Positions 44,898 to 55,018 of a stretch of DNA of 64,000 nucleotides are shown piece after piece; the first letter of the stretch is position 1, and each line of letters begins with the position of its first letter. Made by a program: the position numbers and the translations under genes. The stretch is from Lysinibacillus cavernae (GTDB lineage: Bacteria > Bacillota > Bacilli > Bacillales_A > Planococcaceae): the NCBI RefSeq assembly GCF_009724685.1, contig NZ_WMEF01000006.1, forward strand, positions 175,182-239,181, in the 5' to 3' direction. The notes below the pieces were generated by a model. It saw only the letters and a list, made by a program, of their open reading frames with translations, was not told where the DNA came from and made no database searches.

Positions 44898-45216
44898 ATG
44901 CACAAATTTATATATTTTTGGAAAGTGGTTTTTGATTGACCCATGGTACGAAGCAAATTCGGAAGAAAAAATCCATGATTCAAAAACAGTGGAGAGTGAT
45001 GATTATAAGAAAATAGCAGAACAAGAGAAAGTCATTGCTATTGATAGTGGTATCGATAACAATAAATCCCCTACTATTTTCGGGTAAGTGTTTGTACTGA
45101 TAAACAAACCTATTTGTTTTTTGTAAAAATAAACAGTACTCAGAGATGGCGGGTGGACTTATTCTATATACAAAGACGAAAAGTCTCGACTCGTGTTTGA
45201 TGAAAATGTGAAATAG
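44898..45216 (+). pseudogene. Decayed small ORF, frame-disrupted
   Basis: Three coding-looking pieces lie in sequence but in different frames. They are a start with a basic/aromatic hydrophobic stretch (ATG at 44898, 'MHKFIYFWKVVFD', then stop), a hydrophilic segment ('DPWYEANSEEKIHDSKTVES' to 'SPTIFG', ending 45087), and a tail ('GWTYSIYKDEKSRLVFDENV', ending 45216). Together they resemble a secreted or membrane-anchored small protein broken by frameshifts. No family recognised; the reconstruction is uncertain. Confidence 0.35.
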
Positions 45217-45227
45217 TTCTTTTTCAA

Positions 45228-45268
45228 ATTAAAATGTCACTTCCTCTTAGCTAAGAGGAGGTGACATC
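45228..45268 (-). terminator. Terminator of xpt-pbuX
   Basis: ATGTCACCTCCTCTTAG / CTAAGAGGAAGTGACAT, a near-perfect 17-bp stem followed by TTTAATTT on the minus strand. Confidence 0.8.
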
Positions 45269-45308
45269 ATCTTTTTCATCAAAATATGCGGGGTATTTAA
45301 CTTTCTCT

Positions 45309-46606
45309 TTACGCTTCCCCATGCATCGGGTCTTTTTTATGCTTTGGCCCAATCATATTGAATAAAATATTCAAGATAATCGCTGTCACCGAACCACAAA
45401 CGATACCATTTGACGTTAAGATTGAAACGCTTGTTGGTAGTGCATCAAAAATGCCAGGAACTACGGATACACCGACACCTAAACTTACTGCAATTGCAGC
45501 AATCATCGCATTCTCTGCTGACTCATTCATAACGGGTACAAGCATGCCCATACCTTGTGTAATCACCATACCGAACATCGCAAGCATAGCTGCACCTAAT
45601 ACAGACGTTGGAATAATCGTTGTTAACGCTGCTATTTTTGGTAGGAAGCCAAGTGCTACTAGTAAACCACCTGTGATGTAAATAACTTTACGGTCCTTAA
45701 CGCCTGACATACGCGTTAGTCCCACGTTTTGTGAGAATGTTGTATATGGGAAGGCATTAAAAATCCCACCGATTACTGAAGCAAGACCTTCTGAACGATA
45801 GCCACGTGCTAAATCCTTTGAATCTAATTTTTTATTACAAATATCACTTAGTGCAAAATAAACACCAGATGATTCAACCAGAGATACCATTGCTACAAGT
45901 GTCATTGTAATAATTGCGGTAATATCAAATGTTGGCATACCAAAGTAAAATGGTTGTACCATATGCAACGCATCGGCTTCAGTAACTGGGCTAAAATCAA
46001 CTTTATTCATGAATGCACCTAGAATCGTTCCCGTTACAATACCGATTAAAATCGAAATAGCACGGACAAAACCTGTAGAAAAACGGTATATTACTAAAAT
46101 AATAACGAGTGTAATAAACGCTAAAGCGACATTAGAGGCAGATGCAAAATCTTCTGCTCCTTGTCCGCCTGCCATATTATTTAAAGCAACTGGTAATAAT
46201 GAGATACCGATAATTGATACAACAGAACCTGTTACTACTGGCGGGAAGAATTTCACAAGTTTACCGAAGAAACCTGCAATTATCATAACGATTACACCAG
46301 ATGCAATAATGGAACCATAAATATCTGTGATACCTTGCTCTGGGTTTGTACCAATAGCGATAATTGGACTTACAGCTGTGAATGTACAACCGAGTACTAC
46401 TGGTAAACCAATACCGATAAATTTACCTGAATACACTTGTAGAAGTGTTGCGATCCCGCACATCATAATATCAATCGCCACTAAATACGTCATTTGAGTT
46501 GAATCAAAGCCTATCGCTCCACCAATAATCAGTGGCACTAAGATCGCTCCTGCATACATTGCAAGTAAATGTTGAATCGCTAGCGTCGTTGATTTAAAGG
46601 TATTCA

Positions 46607-46607
<1 letters not shown>
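45309..46607 (-). CDS. pbuX: Xanthine permease (NCS2 family)
   Basis: A 432-residue nucleobase:cation symporter-2 with about 12-14 helices. Family features include the QxxQ-type start 'LAIQHLLAMYAGAILVPLIIGGAIG', the NAT signature region 'YTTFSQNVGLTRMSGVKDR', and the conserved acid in 'LVESSGVYFALSD'. It imports xanthine for salvage. It follows xpt with a one-base overlap, and both lie under one guanine riboswitch, as in B. subtilis. Confidence 0.95.
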
Positions 46608-47212
<605 letters not shown>

Positions 47213-47221
47213 TTAAATAGT

Positions 47222-47413
47222 AATAAAAAAACGCTGAATACCTTTATTCCATTCAGCTACGAGTGGAGCAAAGCATTCAGCGTAAAAACGTCGAAACGAA
47301 TAGAAAACACCATTAAAACTGAAGTTCTCTAAAAGCATTGCTACCCATAGTCGATTCATTTACGGTAAATCGGTAGAAACTTGCGAGCCATATCCTCGCT
47401 ATTATATGAGTGA
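47222..47413 (-). promoter_or_regulatory. Guanine riboswitch controlling xpt-pbuX
   Basis: Minus-strand aptamer (47342-47412) with CTCATATAAT at P1, J1/2 GGATATGG, L2 'TTTCTACC', L3 'CCGTAAATG' and 'CGACTATGGGT' at J3/1-P1. The C in GACTATGGG occupies the specificity position, which selects guanine over adenine. The expression platform is a terminator with arms ACGCTGAAT/ATTCAGCGT and a T-run at 47222-47284. Guanine binding should stop transcription. Confidence 0.95.
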
Positions 47414-47491
47414 AAATGTATGAAACTATCAGAATAACCAATTAATCACTATATTCGGTAAAGAACCTATATCTCGCACTAAAATAGTTTA

Positions 47492-47504
47492 ATTTTTCGG
47501 AAAT
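47492..47504 (-). promoter_or_regulatory. Possible PurR box upstream of xpt
   Basis: ATTTCCGAAAAAT matches the PurBox consensus AWWWCCGAACWWT at 12 of 13 positions. A second, poorer match lies at 47534-47546, but both are on the same strand, whereas known PurR control regions have inverted boxes. Confidence 0.35.
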
Positions 47505-47593
47505 CAATGGCATTCTGCAACTTTTTAATTGTAAACGTTCGTGTTTTCAATCAACGTACTGATTATAACAGACTATTTTCTAGCTTGCTAGTA

Positions 47594-49417
47594 TTATTTT
47601 GATAAATGAAAAGGTACTGTCATAATGACGACATTTCTGTGAAATAACAGTGTCGTGCGGATAAGTAGACTCGATTGGTTGTGTAACATATGATGCCACC
47701 CTTTTTTCGGTAAAAATTGAGGGATAACAACTGTTACTTTATGACCTGTTTTAGTACATTGATGCTCTACTTTATCAATAAATTTAATCAATGGCTGTGT
47801 AATACTACGATAGGGTGAATAATAAGTGACTAGCCGTACATCAGGTTGCCAAACCTTCCATTTCTCTTCAAAAGCTTTTGCTTCTTCTTGATCGAAAGCT
47901 ACATAAAAGGCAATTACTTTATCAACCTTAAGTGATCTAGCATAATGTAGGGAATTTTCAACTACCTTCGTAAAACCAGCTACTGGCACAATGAAAACAT
48001 TCCCCTCAATAGTAGCCAATTCCTCATAATTCAGTCTTAACTGTTCTCCAACGGCTTGATAATGGTGCTTAATGCGATGGAATACAAAAATGATAATTGG
48101 TAAAAAGATAAACACCGGCCATACTTGAGGCATTTTTGTCACAAAAAACATCATTGCTACGATGAAAGAGATAGCTGCCCCAATTGTATTGATCGTAAAT
48201 TTAGCTACCCAACCTTTAGGTTTTTCACGCCACCATTTTCGCATCATACCCGTTTGCGCTAATGTAAACGGAATAAATACCCCCACTGCATATAGCGGGA
48301 TTAAATGCTCTGTTGCACCTTCAAATAAAATGATTAAGACAATTGCAGCTACACCTAGCATCATAATGCCATTCGAATAACCAAGGCGATCCCCACGAAT
48401 TTGGAATATTCTAGGTATAAAACCATCCTTCGATAAATTAACAGCAAGCAATGGAAATGCTGAGTATCCTGTATTGGCAGCAAGCACCAAAATCATTGCC
48501 GTTGTACCCTGTACAATATAATAAAAGAGATTTCGACCAACGCTTGCTTCTGCTAACTGAGAAACCACTGTAGCTTCTGCTGTTGGTGCTACCCCATAAA
48601 AATAAGCTAAACTAACAATACCAACAAATAAAACTGCCAAAATGGCGCCCATTGCTAAAAGCGTTTTAGCAGCATTGTTTGGGGCAGGATTTCTAAAATT
48701 AGGAATGGCATTTGAAATCGCTTCTACCCCAGTTAAGGCTGAGCTTCCTGACGCAAATGCCTTTAATAAAATAAATAAACTAATCCCTGCAACCGGAGTC
48801 CCAACCTTTGGATGCAGCTCTGCTGGTACCTGACCTGTTGCTACATTGTAAAGCCCAATCCCAATTAACAATAGCATAACGCCCACAAACAGATAGACTG
48901 GATAGGCCAAGATAGATGCAGATTCTGTTACACCACGTAAGTTTAAAACTGTTAAGAAAATCACGAAAAATATAGCGATTGGTACATTATATGGATGAAG
49001 ACTTGGAAATGCCGATGTGATTGCATCTGTACCTGCCGAAACACTTACGGCTACTGTTAAAATATAATCAACGAGTAAGGACCCCCCAGCCACGAGACCT
49101 GCATTTACTCCTAAATTTTCCCGCGATACTACATATGCGCCTCCCCCATGTGGATAGGCAAAAATAACCTGACGATAGGATAAAATCAGTGCCACAAGTA
49201 GAACAACGACCCCAGCCGCAATCGGTAAAGAATACCAAAACGCTAGAGTACCAACTGTCATAAGGACAATTAAAATTTGCTCTGGTCCATAGGCTACTGA
49301 GGACAAAGCATCTGACGATAATATAGCCAATGCCTTTGTTTTACTAAGCTTTTGTTCCCCTAACGCATCGGATCTTAGTGGTTTTCCGATTACATAACGT
49401 TTGAATGAGGATTTCAT
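47594..49417 (-). CDS. kimA: Potassium importer KimA (YdaO)
   Basis: A 607-residue APC-superfamily protein, the same length as B. subtilis KimA, a high-affinity proton-coupled K+ importer. The N-terminus 'IGKPLRSDALGEQKLSKTKALAILSSDALSSVAYG' and the transport core 'YRQVIFAYPHGGGAYVVSRENLG' are characteristic. After 12 helices a cytosolic domain of about 150 residues follows ('NVFIVPVAGFTKVVENSLHYARSL'), where c-di-AMP inhibits the protein in KimA. The upstream c-di-AMP riboswitch confirms the assignment. Confidence 0.95.
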   Translation of the reverse strand: MKSSFKRYVIGKPLRSDALGEQKLSKTKALAILSSDALSSVAYGPEQILIVLMTVGTLAFWYSLPIAAGVVVLLVALILSYRQVIFAYPHGGGAYVVSRENLGVNAGLVAGGSLLVDYILTVAVSVSAGTDAITSAFPSLHPYNVPIAIFFVIFLTVLNLRGVTESASILAYPVYLFVGVMLLLIGIGLYNVATGQVPAELHPKVGTPVAGISLFILLKAFASGSSALTGVEAISNAIPNFRNPAPNNAAKTLLAMGAILAVLFVGIVSLAYFYGVAPTAEATVVSQLAEASVGRNLFYYIVQGTTAMILVLAANTGYSAFPLLAVNLSKDGFIPRIFQIRGDRLGYSNGIMMLGVAAIVLIILFEGATEHLIPLYAVGVFIPFTLAQTGMMRKWWREKPKGWVAKFTINTIGAAISFIVAMMFFVTKMPQVWPVFIFLPIIIFVFHRIKHHYQAVGEQLRLNYEELATIEGNVFIVPVAGFTKVVENSLHYARSLKVDKVIAFYVAFDQEEAKAFEEKWKVWQPDVRLVTYYSPYRSITQPLIKFIDKVEHQCTKTGHKVTVVIPQFLPKKGWHHMLHNQSSLLIRTTLLFHRNVVIMTVPFHLSK

Positions 49418-49470
49418 TGATAAACACCTTCTAGTTTCATAGATTGTGTTTCGCGTTTCTAAATAACATC

Positions 49471-49685
49471 AAAAAACGCCTACAAGTCATCACTAAATAC
49501 GACTTGTAGACGCTCATCCGTCTGCCAAGCTTCTCTTTTCTGCTCTTAACGCTTACGAGGTTAGCTGTCGGATTCGGGCCTGAGTAGCCCTACCCTTCCA
49601 ATTGGAAGAGATTCACCCCAAGGATGGCTTTTGCCATCCGTTAAAAATGGGTCCCCCGCGTTTAGTTGCTTCAGCGATTTAGAAA
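49471..49685 (-). promoter_or_regulatory. c-di-AMP riboswitch (ydaO-yuaA type) controlling kimA
   Basis: The minus-strand aptamer (about 49540-49680) carries hallmark segments 'CGCGGGGGACCCA', 'TTGGGGTGAATC', 'GGGTAGGGCTACTCAGGCCCG', and 'CCGACAGCTAACCTCGTAAGC'. The terminator GCGTCTACAAGTC.../GACTTGTAGGCGTTTTTT lies at 49471-49514. Ligand binding should lower K+ importer synthesis when c-di-AMP is high. Confidence 0.95.
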
Positions 49686-49861
49686 TTGGAAACTTTTATA
49701 ATGATGTTATATTACGCCTGTCAATTGAAAAAGTAAAGAAGAAAATTTTTCATTTTTACTAGGGAAATACATAGACTTTTTGCAAACATCATTGTAAGTA
49801 CTCCATACACACGGAGAGATGCATTTACCCTCAAATGCCAAGTAAATTCCTGCGATACAAC

Positions 49862-49903
49862 AAAAGCTACCTTAAAAGTATGCTCTACTTTTAAGATAGC
49901 TCT
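49862..49903 (-). terminator. Terminator of PepSY gene
   Basis: AGCTATCTTAAAAGTA...TACTTTTAAGGTAGCT followed by TTTTG on the minus strand. Confidence 0.82.
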
Positions 49904-49908
49904 CCATA

Positions 49909-50439
49909 TTAGTCTTCAATATCTTGTTCAAAATTGATAATGTTACCTGTAATTGGATCAACATCTACTTCATATTCATACTGGCCGTCTTTCAATTCAA
50001 TTTCATAGATGCCATCATCAAGCTTTATTTTTGTCACTGTACCTTTTGCCTTTGTTAGGGCTGTTTCAATAGCCTGCTCTTTAGTAATTGTTTTAGTAGT
50101 CGTTGTGGCTGCTGGAATATTGTCATCCCAATCATCGTTATCTTGACGTTCTTTTTTCTGCTTTAGTAATTTTCCAGTGTAGGCATCGAATTTCAAGTCA
50201 TATTCTTCTGTAGCAGTATGCACCTCTACTTCATAAATCGAGCGATATTTATTTTGGTCAAACTCAATATCCGCTACTGTCCCATCAACTACTGCTAAGG
50301 CCTTTTTTTCGATTTCCTGCATTGTTAATACCTTTTTCTCTTGAGCATTTCCTGATAATAATGTTGTCGAGCCGATCGCTGTACCTACACCAAGTGTAAC
50401 TACTAATGCTGGAATCATAATCATTTTTTTCATGTCCAT
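49909..50439 (-). CDS. Secreted PepSY-domain protein
   Basis: A 176-residue protein with an N-terminal signal segment ('MIMIPALVVTLGVGTAIGSTTLL') and two PepSY repeats: 'MQEIEKKALAVVDGTVADIEFDQNKYRSIYEVEVHT...' and 'KEQAIETALTKAKGTVTKIKLDDGIYEIELKDG'. PepSY domains are thought to inhibit or buffer extracytoplasmic peptidases. It lies downstream of a second PepSY gene and the two-component genes. Related to YkoI of B. subtilis by architecture and context. Confidence 0.9.
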   Translation of the reverse strand: MDMKKMIMIPALVVTLGVGTAIGSTTLLSGNAQEKKVLTMQEIEKKALAVVDGTVADIEFDQNKYRSIYEVEVHTATEEYDLKFDAYTGKLLKQKKERQDNDDWDDNIPAATTTTKTITKEQAIETALTKAKGTVTKIKLDDGIYEIELKDGQYEYEVDVDPITGNIINFEQDIED

Positions 50440-50523
50440 CTCTCCTTTGTTTTATCTATTCTTAGCTTACCAAGCAAAGATGATAGAACTCTAAGAGGAA
50501 CATTAGAATTTCATGAGAATGAT

Positions 50524-51195
50524 TTATTGATCGTCATCCCATGTAACGGACAGAATCTTTCCAGAGACAGCATGAATTTGAAAAGTGGCTTCGTCATCCT
50601 GTGTTTCAATTTCAACTAAATAGTAACCACCCTCTGAGGTTTCTTCAAAATCAACTGAGTCCACCTCACCCTTTAATTGCTCAAGCGCGATTTGAATGGC
50701 CTGCTGTTCAGAAATAATTGGCTCTTCAACAGGTTGTTCTTGTGGCTCCACATCTTTCTCAGATAATACTTCACCCGAGTAGCCATCTAGGGTTACATCT
50801 TTTTGCTTTTTCTCTTTTTCAACACGCACCGTATAAACCGAATCGGTTAACAGGACACTTTCTACATCGTCATATTCACTTTTGACTATTTTTCTTATTT
50901 GCTTTTCGGTTAACAACCGTTTAGTTTGTCCTTCTTTCACTGATAAATCAGTCACTTGTTGTGTCGTGACATCGAGTGTAGCTGTATACTGTACTTTGTC
51001 TCGTGTAAAGATCATCACATAGGTATTTTCTTGTTTCTTCACTTGTGTAACATGACCTTTATAGATTGTTTCAATATGGCTAATAGCTTCCGCTTCGCTA
51101 AGCGGTTCAACATGAAAATAGTGATATTGAATAAACCAAAGCGTGCCACTACAAAGAAGGAAAATAACAACGATCGTCAAAATCCACTTTTTCAT
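50524..51195 (-). CDS. Membrane-anchored PepSY-domain protein
   Basis: About 223 residues. One N-terminal membrane helix ('WILTIVVIFLLCSGTLWFIQYHYF') is followed by PepSY-like repeats, the last being 'ISEQQAIQIALEQLKGEVDSVDFEETSEGGYYLVEIET'. The ATG at 51195 has GGAGGGG upstream and overlaps the kinase stop as ATGA, so it is translationally coupled to the sensor kinase. It may feed back on the kinase or modulate an external protease (inference). Confidence 0.88.
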   Translation of the reverse strand: MKKWILTIVVIFLLCSGTLWFIQYHYFHVEPLSEAEAISHIETIYKGHVTQVKKQENTYVMIFTRDKVQYTATLDVTTQQVTDLSVKEGQTKRLLTEKQIRKIVKSEYDDVESVLLTDSVYTVRVEKEKKQKDVTLDGYSGEVLSEKDVEPQEQPVEEPIISEQQAIQIALEQLKGEVDSVDFEETSEGGYYLVEIETQDDEATFQIHAVSGKILSVTWDDDQ

Positions 51196-52487
51196 TGCGG
51201 CCCCTCCTTTGGTATACATAGGGTAAAGCTCGATCCTTCCCCAAGTGTACTTTTCACAACTATCGTTATCCCCAATTGTTCTGCAATTTCATGGGCTATA
51301 GCAAGACCCAGGCCAGAACCACCTGTCTTACGATTACGATCTCCTGTTACACGGTAAAAACGCTCAAATAAATGCGGAATATGCTCTGCTGGTATACCCA
51401 TGCCAAAATCTTGAATAGTAATGCGTACATCATTGGTTGTTTCTGTTGCGAGAATACGTATTTCATCCTCACTATATTTCCTAGCATTATCGAGCAAAAT
51501 AAAGAGTAGTTGTTTCAATATTTTTTCATCACTGTAAATAAATCTTGGTACTTCCACCTCAACTATAAATGTACGGTGATAAGCCTGCTGCATTTGTGAA
51601 GCAACTTTATTTAAGAACGGCGCAAGCTCTAGCTGTTCAAAATGAACGTCCAGATGCTCGGTATTTTTAGCTAGCTCTAGCAATTGCAGCACCATATCAT
51701 GCATGCGTGAGGATTCATTGGCAATGGCTTGTAATGATTCCTGAGCTACTTCACGATTGTCAAAACCTCGTCTTAAGAGTAGTTTTGCATAGCTTTCAAT
51801 GACGGTAATGGGTGTTTTCAATTCATGGGAAGCATTTGACACAAATTCTTGTTGCTTTTGATAATGCTGCTCAAGCTTCTCCATCATCATATTAAAAGTA
51901 CGGTTAATGTTTGTTAACTCGTCTCCACCCTTTTCTTTTATTTCCATTTTCTCGTAATTTCCCGTTGTTGCACTTTTACGCATGGTAGCATTTAAACGTT
52001 CTAACGGTAATAAAATAAGTCGCCCAAGTGCTAGGCTTGCTAAAAAGATTGGAATCGTTGCAATGACTGAAACGACTACTAATATAACTTTTAACAAGTC
52101 TAATGTACGCTTTACTCCTTCTGTGGATTGCTGTAATGTTATGTCCACAACTGTTCCGTCTATCCAAATTGCAGGCATTTTATAGGTAATGGAAGGACCT
52201 TCTGGCATTTCGAGTGAAGCCTGAACCTTAGTTTTCAAACGCTCTCCCTCATAAATATAAATAGCACCCTCTGTCGGCATATATGCTCTTAATACTTGCT
52301 GTAGGTTGGTTTGAGCATTTAACTGGCTTAATGTAGAGCTTAGATCATTTGCACGTGTCTGAAGTTGGTTATATTCCGTATTATAGGTAAATTTCTCATA
52401 CAAAAAATAAATTCCACTATTAGTTGCCATTAAAATAACTAGCATTAATAATGTTGTTAATAGATGAATTTTCGTTTTAAGTCTCAT
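51192..52487 (-). CDS. Sensor histidine kinase (YkoH-like)
   Basis: A 431-residue kinase with two membrane helices (about 7-30 and 130-155) around a short external domain. It has a HAMP linker ('LILLPLERLNATMRKSATTGNYEKM'), a phospho-His box 'FVSNASHELKTPITVIESYAKLL', and ATPase motifs 'LFILLDNARKYS', 'DFGMGIP', 'GGSGLGLAIAHEI'. It overlaps the regulator gene by 11 bp and the PepSY gene by 4 bp. The gene order RR-HK-PepSY resembles ykoGH with ykoI. Confidence 0.92.
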   Translation of the reverse strand: MRLKTKIHLLTTLLMLVILMATNSGIYFLYEKFTYNTEYNQLQTRANDLSSTLSQLNAQTNLQQVLRAYMPTEGAIYIYEGERLKTKVQASLEMPEGPSITYKMPAIWIDGTVVDITLQQSTEGVKRTLDLLKVILVVVSVIATIPIFLASLALGRLILLPLERLNATMRKSATTGNYEKMEIKEKGGDELTNINRTFNMMMEKLEQHYQKQQEFVSNASHELKTPITVIESYAKLLLRRGFDNREVAQESLQAIANESSRMHDMVLQLLELAKNTEHLDVHFEQLELAPFLNKVASQMQQAYHRTFIVEVEVPRFIYSDEKILKQLLFILLDNARKYSEDEIRILATETTNDVRITIQDFGMGIPAEHIPHLFERFYRVTGDRNRKTGGSGLGLAIAHEIAEQLGITIVVKSTLGEGSSFTLCIPKEGPQ

Positions 52488-53172
52488 AACGATGTTCCTT
52501 TAGCACATACCCTACACCACGAACTGTTTGAATAATAGGTGTTTCATTAGCAGCCTCAAGCTTTTGTCGTACATAACGAATATAAACATCCACAACATTT
52601 GTATCCCCATAATAGTCATAGCCCCATACAGCCTCTAATATTTGTTCTCTTGTCAGTACCTGTTTTGGGTGTTTTAATAAATAGAACAACAAATCAAACT
52701 CACGAGGAGTCAATTGGATTCCCTTACCATAATAAACAACTTCTCTTGTTTGCTCATTTATAGATAAATGGCCAAACGTGATGGCAACTTGCTGTGGACT
52801 AGCTTTTTGAGAAAACCGTAAAGCATTACGAATACGTGCTAGTAATTCCTCAATTTCAAACGGTTTTGTCACATAATCATTTGCTCCTAGATCTAACCCC
52901 TTTACCTTATCCTCTACCTCACTTTTGGCAGTCAGCATAATAACTGGTGTTTGTGATTCTGTTGCACGAATACGCTTTAGCACATCGATACCACTCATCT
53001 CGGGAAGCATGACATCTAGCAGGACTAAATCCCATTGTTGCTCACGATATTGGAGTAAGCCGTCTGTTCCTGTATGGGCCATTTCTGCCTCATAGCCTTC
53101 AAATTGAAGCTCTAGCTGCAGCACTCTCGCGATATTTTCTTCATCTTCTATAATTAAAATTCGATTGGTCAT
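52477..53172 (-). CDS. OmpR-type response regulator (YkoG-like)
   Basis: A 231-residue regulator: receiver with 'IIEDEENIARVLQ', phospho-Asp in 'LVLLDVMLPEMSGIDVL' near residue 52, and 'GANDYVTKPFEIEELLARI'. The winged helix ends 'IQTVRGVGYVLKEH'. First gene of the operon with the kinase and two PepSY genes. The inducing signal is unknown. Confidence 0.93.
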   Translation of the reverse strand: MTNRILIIEDEENIARVLQLELQFEGYEAEMAHTGTDGLLQYREQQWDLVLLDVMLPEMSGIDVLKRIRATESQTPVIMLTAKSEVEDKVKGLDLGANDYVTKPFEIEELLARIRNALRFSQKASPQQVAITFGHLSINEQTREVVYYGKGIQLTPREFDLLFYLLKHPKQVLTREQILEAVWGYDYYGDTNVVDVYIRYVRQKLEAANETPIIQTVRGVGYVLKEHRYET

Positions 53173-53328
53173 GTCGAATCATTCCTTATCCTTTTCTTTT
53201 CATCGTAAACGATGCTAGTGGTGAAAGTCTAATTAGAAAATGATGAGAATTGCACATACTTATGTAAAACAACTGAAACAAACCACTTCACTTTTTTAAA
53301 TCCTAGCGTTAGAATACTAATATCTTAT

Positions 53329-53342
53329 TTTCCTATAGGAAA
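53329..53342 (+). promoter_or_regulatory. MntR-type operator upstream of mntH
   Basis: TTTCCTATAGGAAA is a perfect 14-bp palindrome 41 bp before mntH, followed by CTTT. The AGGAAAC-TTT half resembles known MntR boxes of Bacillus mntH promoters. Confidence 0.65.
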
Positions 53343-53383
53343 CTTTATTTCATTAACGATACTTTTTGAAACGAGGGAATAAT

Positions 53384-54649
53384 ATGGTTTACAAACGAGT
53401 CACAAAATCGTCTGCCGAGGCGGTTTTAGATGGAGATATTAAAGGCTGGCGACGCTTTTTACCATTTCTAGGACCTGCATTCATTGCAGCCGTCGCCTAT
53501 ATTGATCCTGGTAATTTTGCCACTAACATGACTGCAGGCTCTCAATATGGCTACTTGTTACTTTGGGTTATAGCCTTTTCCAATTTAATGGCCGTATTAA
53601 TTCAATCTTTATCTGCAAAGCTTGGGATTGCGACAGGAAAAAATTTACCTGAAGTAGCCCGCGAGCATTTTTCTAAAAAAACATCCATTTTTTTATGGAT
53701 ACAGGCTGAATTAGTTATCATTGCGACTGACCTCGCTGAATTTATAGGAGCAGCATTAGGTCTTTATTTATTATTCAATATCCCAATGCTTCCAGCAGCA
53801 TTGATTACAGCAGTTGGTTCATTTGCTATCTTAGAACTTCAGAGAAGAGGGTTTAGAGCCTTTGAAGCAGGTATTTCTGGCATGGTTTTAATTGTCGTAT
53901 TAGCATTTGCTTTCCAAACATTTTTAGCACAGCCAGAATGGGGTGATGTAGCGATTGGCATGTTCACACCTCAGTTCGACGGTGTAGACTCGCTCTTACT
54001 TGCTACAGGTATTTTAGGAGCAACTGTCATGCCTCATGCTATTTACTTACACTCATCTTTAACGCAAAGTCGTATTATAGGTCGTAATGATGCTGAAAAA
54101 AAACGCATTTTCCGTTTTGAGTTTATTGATATTATCATTGCTATGGTTATTGCTGGAGCCATCAACATGAGTATGTTAATTATTGCCGCAGCAGTCTTCC
54201 ACACACAAGGCATGGTAGTAGAAGATTTAGATGTAGCCTTTAACGGCTTAAAAGATGCTCTCGGCCCAATGGCAGCCATTTCCTTTGGTCTTGGTTTACT
54301 CATTGCAGGGCTAGCTAGTTCCTCTGTAGGTACTTTAGCGGGTGACATAGTCATGCAAGGATTCATTCGAAGAAAAATACCACTTTATTTACGTAGAGCG
54401 ATTACCATGATCCCTCCGTTAGCAATCATTGCATCTGGTGTAAATGCAACCTATGCTCTCGTTCTTAGTCAGGTTGTTTTATCCTTCGGTATTGCATTTG
54501 CACTTGTCCCTCTTGTTATGTTTACTAGTAAACGAGACATCATGGGTAGCCTAGTCAACCATCGTATTACAACGATTTTAGGCTGGTTTGTAGTTGGCAT
54601 TGTCGTTACATTGAATATTTATTTACTGTGGGAAACAATATTTGGATAA
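53384..54649 (+). CDS. mntH: Mn2+/H+ symporter MntH (Nramp family)
   Basis: A 421-residue Nramp protein with 11 helices. Helix 1 has the metal-binding 'AYIDPGNFATNMTAGSQYG' (DPGN) and helix 6 has 'LGATVMPHAIYLHSSLTQSR' (MPH), the residues that coordinate Mn2+. It imports manganese using the proton gradient. The ATG at 53384 is supported by GAGGG at 6 nt over an upstream TTG. The upstream palindrome suggests MntR repression. Confidence 0.95.
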   Translation: MVYKRVTKSSAEAVLDGDIKGWRRFLPFLGPAFIAAVAYIDPGNFATNMTAGSQYGYLLLWVIAFSNLMAVLIQSLSAKLGIATGKNLPEVAREHFSKKTSIFLWIQAELVIIATDLAEFIGAALGLYLLFNIPMLPAALITAVGSFAILELQRRGFRAFEAGISGMVLIVVLAFAFQTFLAQPEWGDVAIGMFTPQFDGVDSLLLATGILGATVMPHAIYLHSSLTQSRIIGRNDAEKKRIFRFEFIDIIIAMVIAGAINMSMLIIAAAVFHTQGMVVEDLDVAFNGLKDALGPMAAISFGLGLLIAGLASSSVGTLAGDIVMQGFIRRKIPLYLRRAITMIPPLAIIASGVNATYALVLSQVVLSFGIAFALVPLVMFTSKRDIMGSLVNHRITTILGWFVVGIVVTLNIYLLWETIFG

Positions 54650-54691
54650 TAGAAAACAGGCACTCTAGAGATTACCTGCTTCAGACTGTCC

Positions 54692-54738
54692 ACAAAAGGA
54701 ATCGAGAAGTTCATACTCGATTCCTTTTGTCTTTTTTT
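54692..54738 (+). terminator. Strong terminator of mntH
   Basis: A perfect 15-bp stem (ACAAAAGGAATCGAG, 54692-54706; complement 54716-54730) with a 9-base loop and a following T-run. Confidence 0.92.
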
Positions 54739-54777
54739 CTTCTATGAGTATGTTTAAAAATGGTGATTTTCTACCCG

Positions 54778-54942
54778 TTAAACATAATCTCCAAGCATAA
54801 GAATTCTTTTAAGTTGCCTGCCATTCCGAGTAGCCAGTTTCTTTAATTTCGTGGTAGCAAAGTAAGCATCCGCAAAGACATACTCAATAGTTTTCTTTAC
54901 GCGGATATATGAAAGAAAAATCAATAGCAGCCTCTAGCTATG
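54778..54942 (-). mobile_element. IS1182-like transposase remnant, internally deleted
   Basis: On the minus strand 'LEAAIDFSFIYP' resembles the N-terminal region of IS1182-family transposases. It is followed, in another frame and with most of the catalytic middle missing, by 'KKTIEYVFADAYFATTKLKK' and a stop near 54778, resembling the C-terminal 'ETIEYVFADA...LKKLA' region. No terminal inverted repeats are evident. It is an inactive scar. Confidence 0.55.
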
Positions 54943-55018
54943 ATTCTTCGTCATATGGTTAATCACCTCGAAAATTTACTTTTTATCAACATATGAATAA
55001 GGAGTTCTTTATGTAGAA

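Noticed and set aside
44891..44906. Further Fnr/Crp-like box TGTGATATGCACA near the hairpin
   Set aside because: The right half does not match TCACA at the required spacing and no suitably placed promoter is visible.
46009..46320. 103-codon ORF opposite pbuX
   Set aside because: Antisense shadow of membrane-helix codons in the permease gene.
47534..47546. Second PurR box upstream of xpt
   Set aside because: Only 10 of 13 positions match and it lies on the same strand as the first box, unlike the inverted pairs known for PurR.
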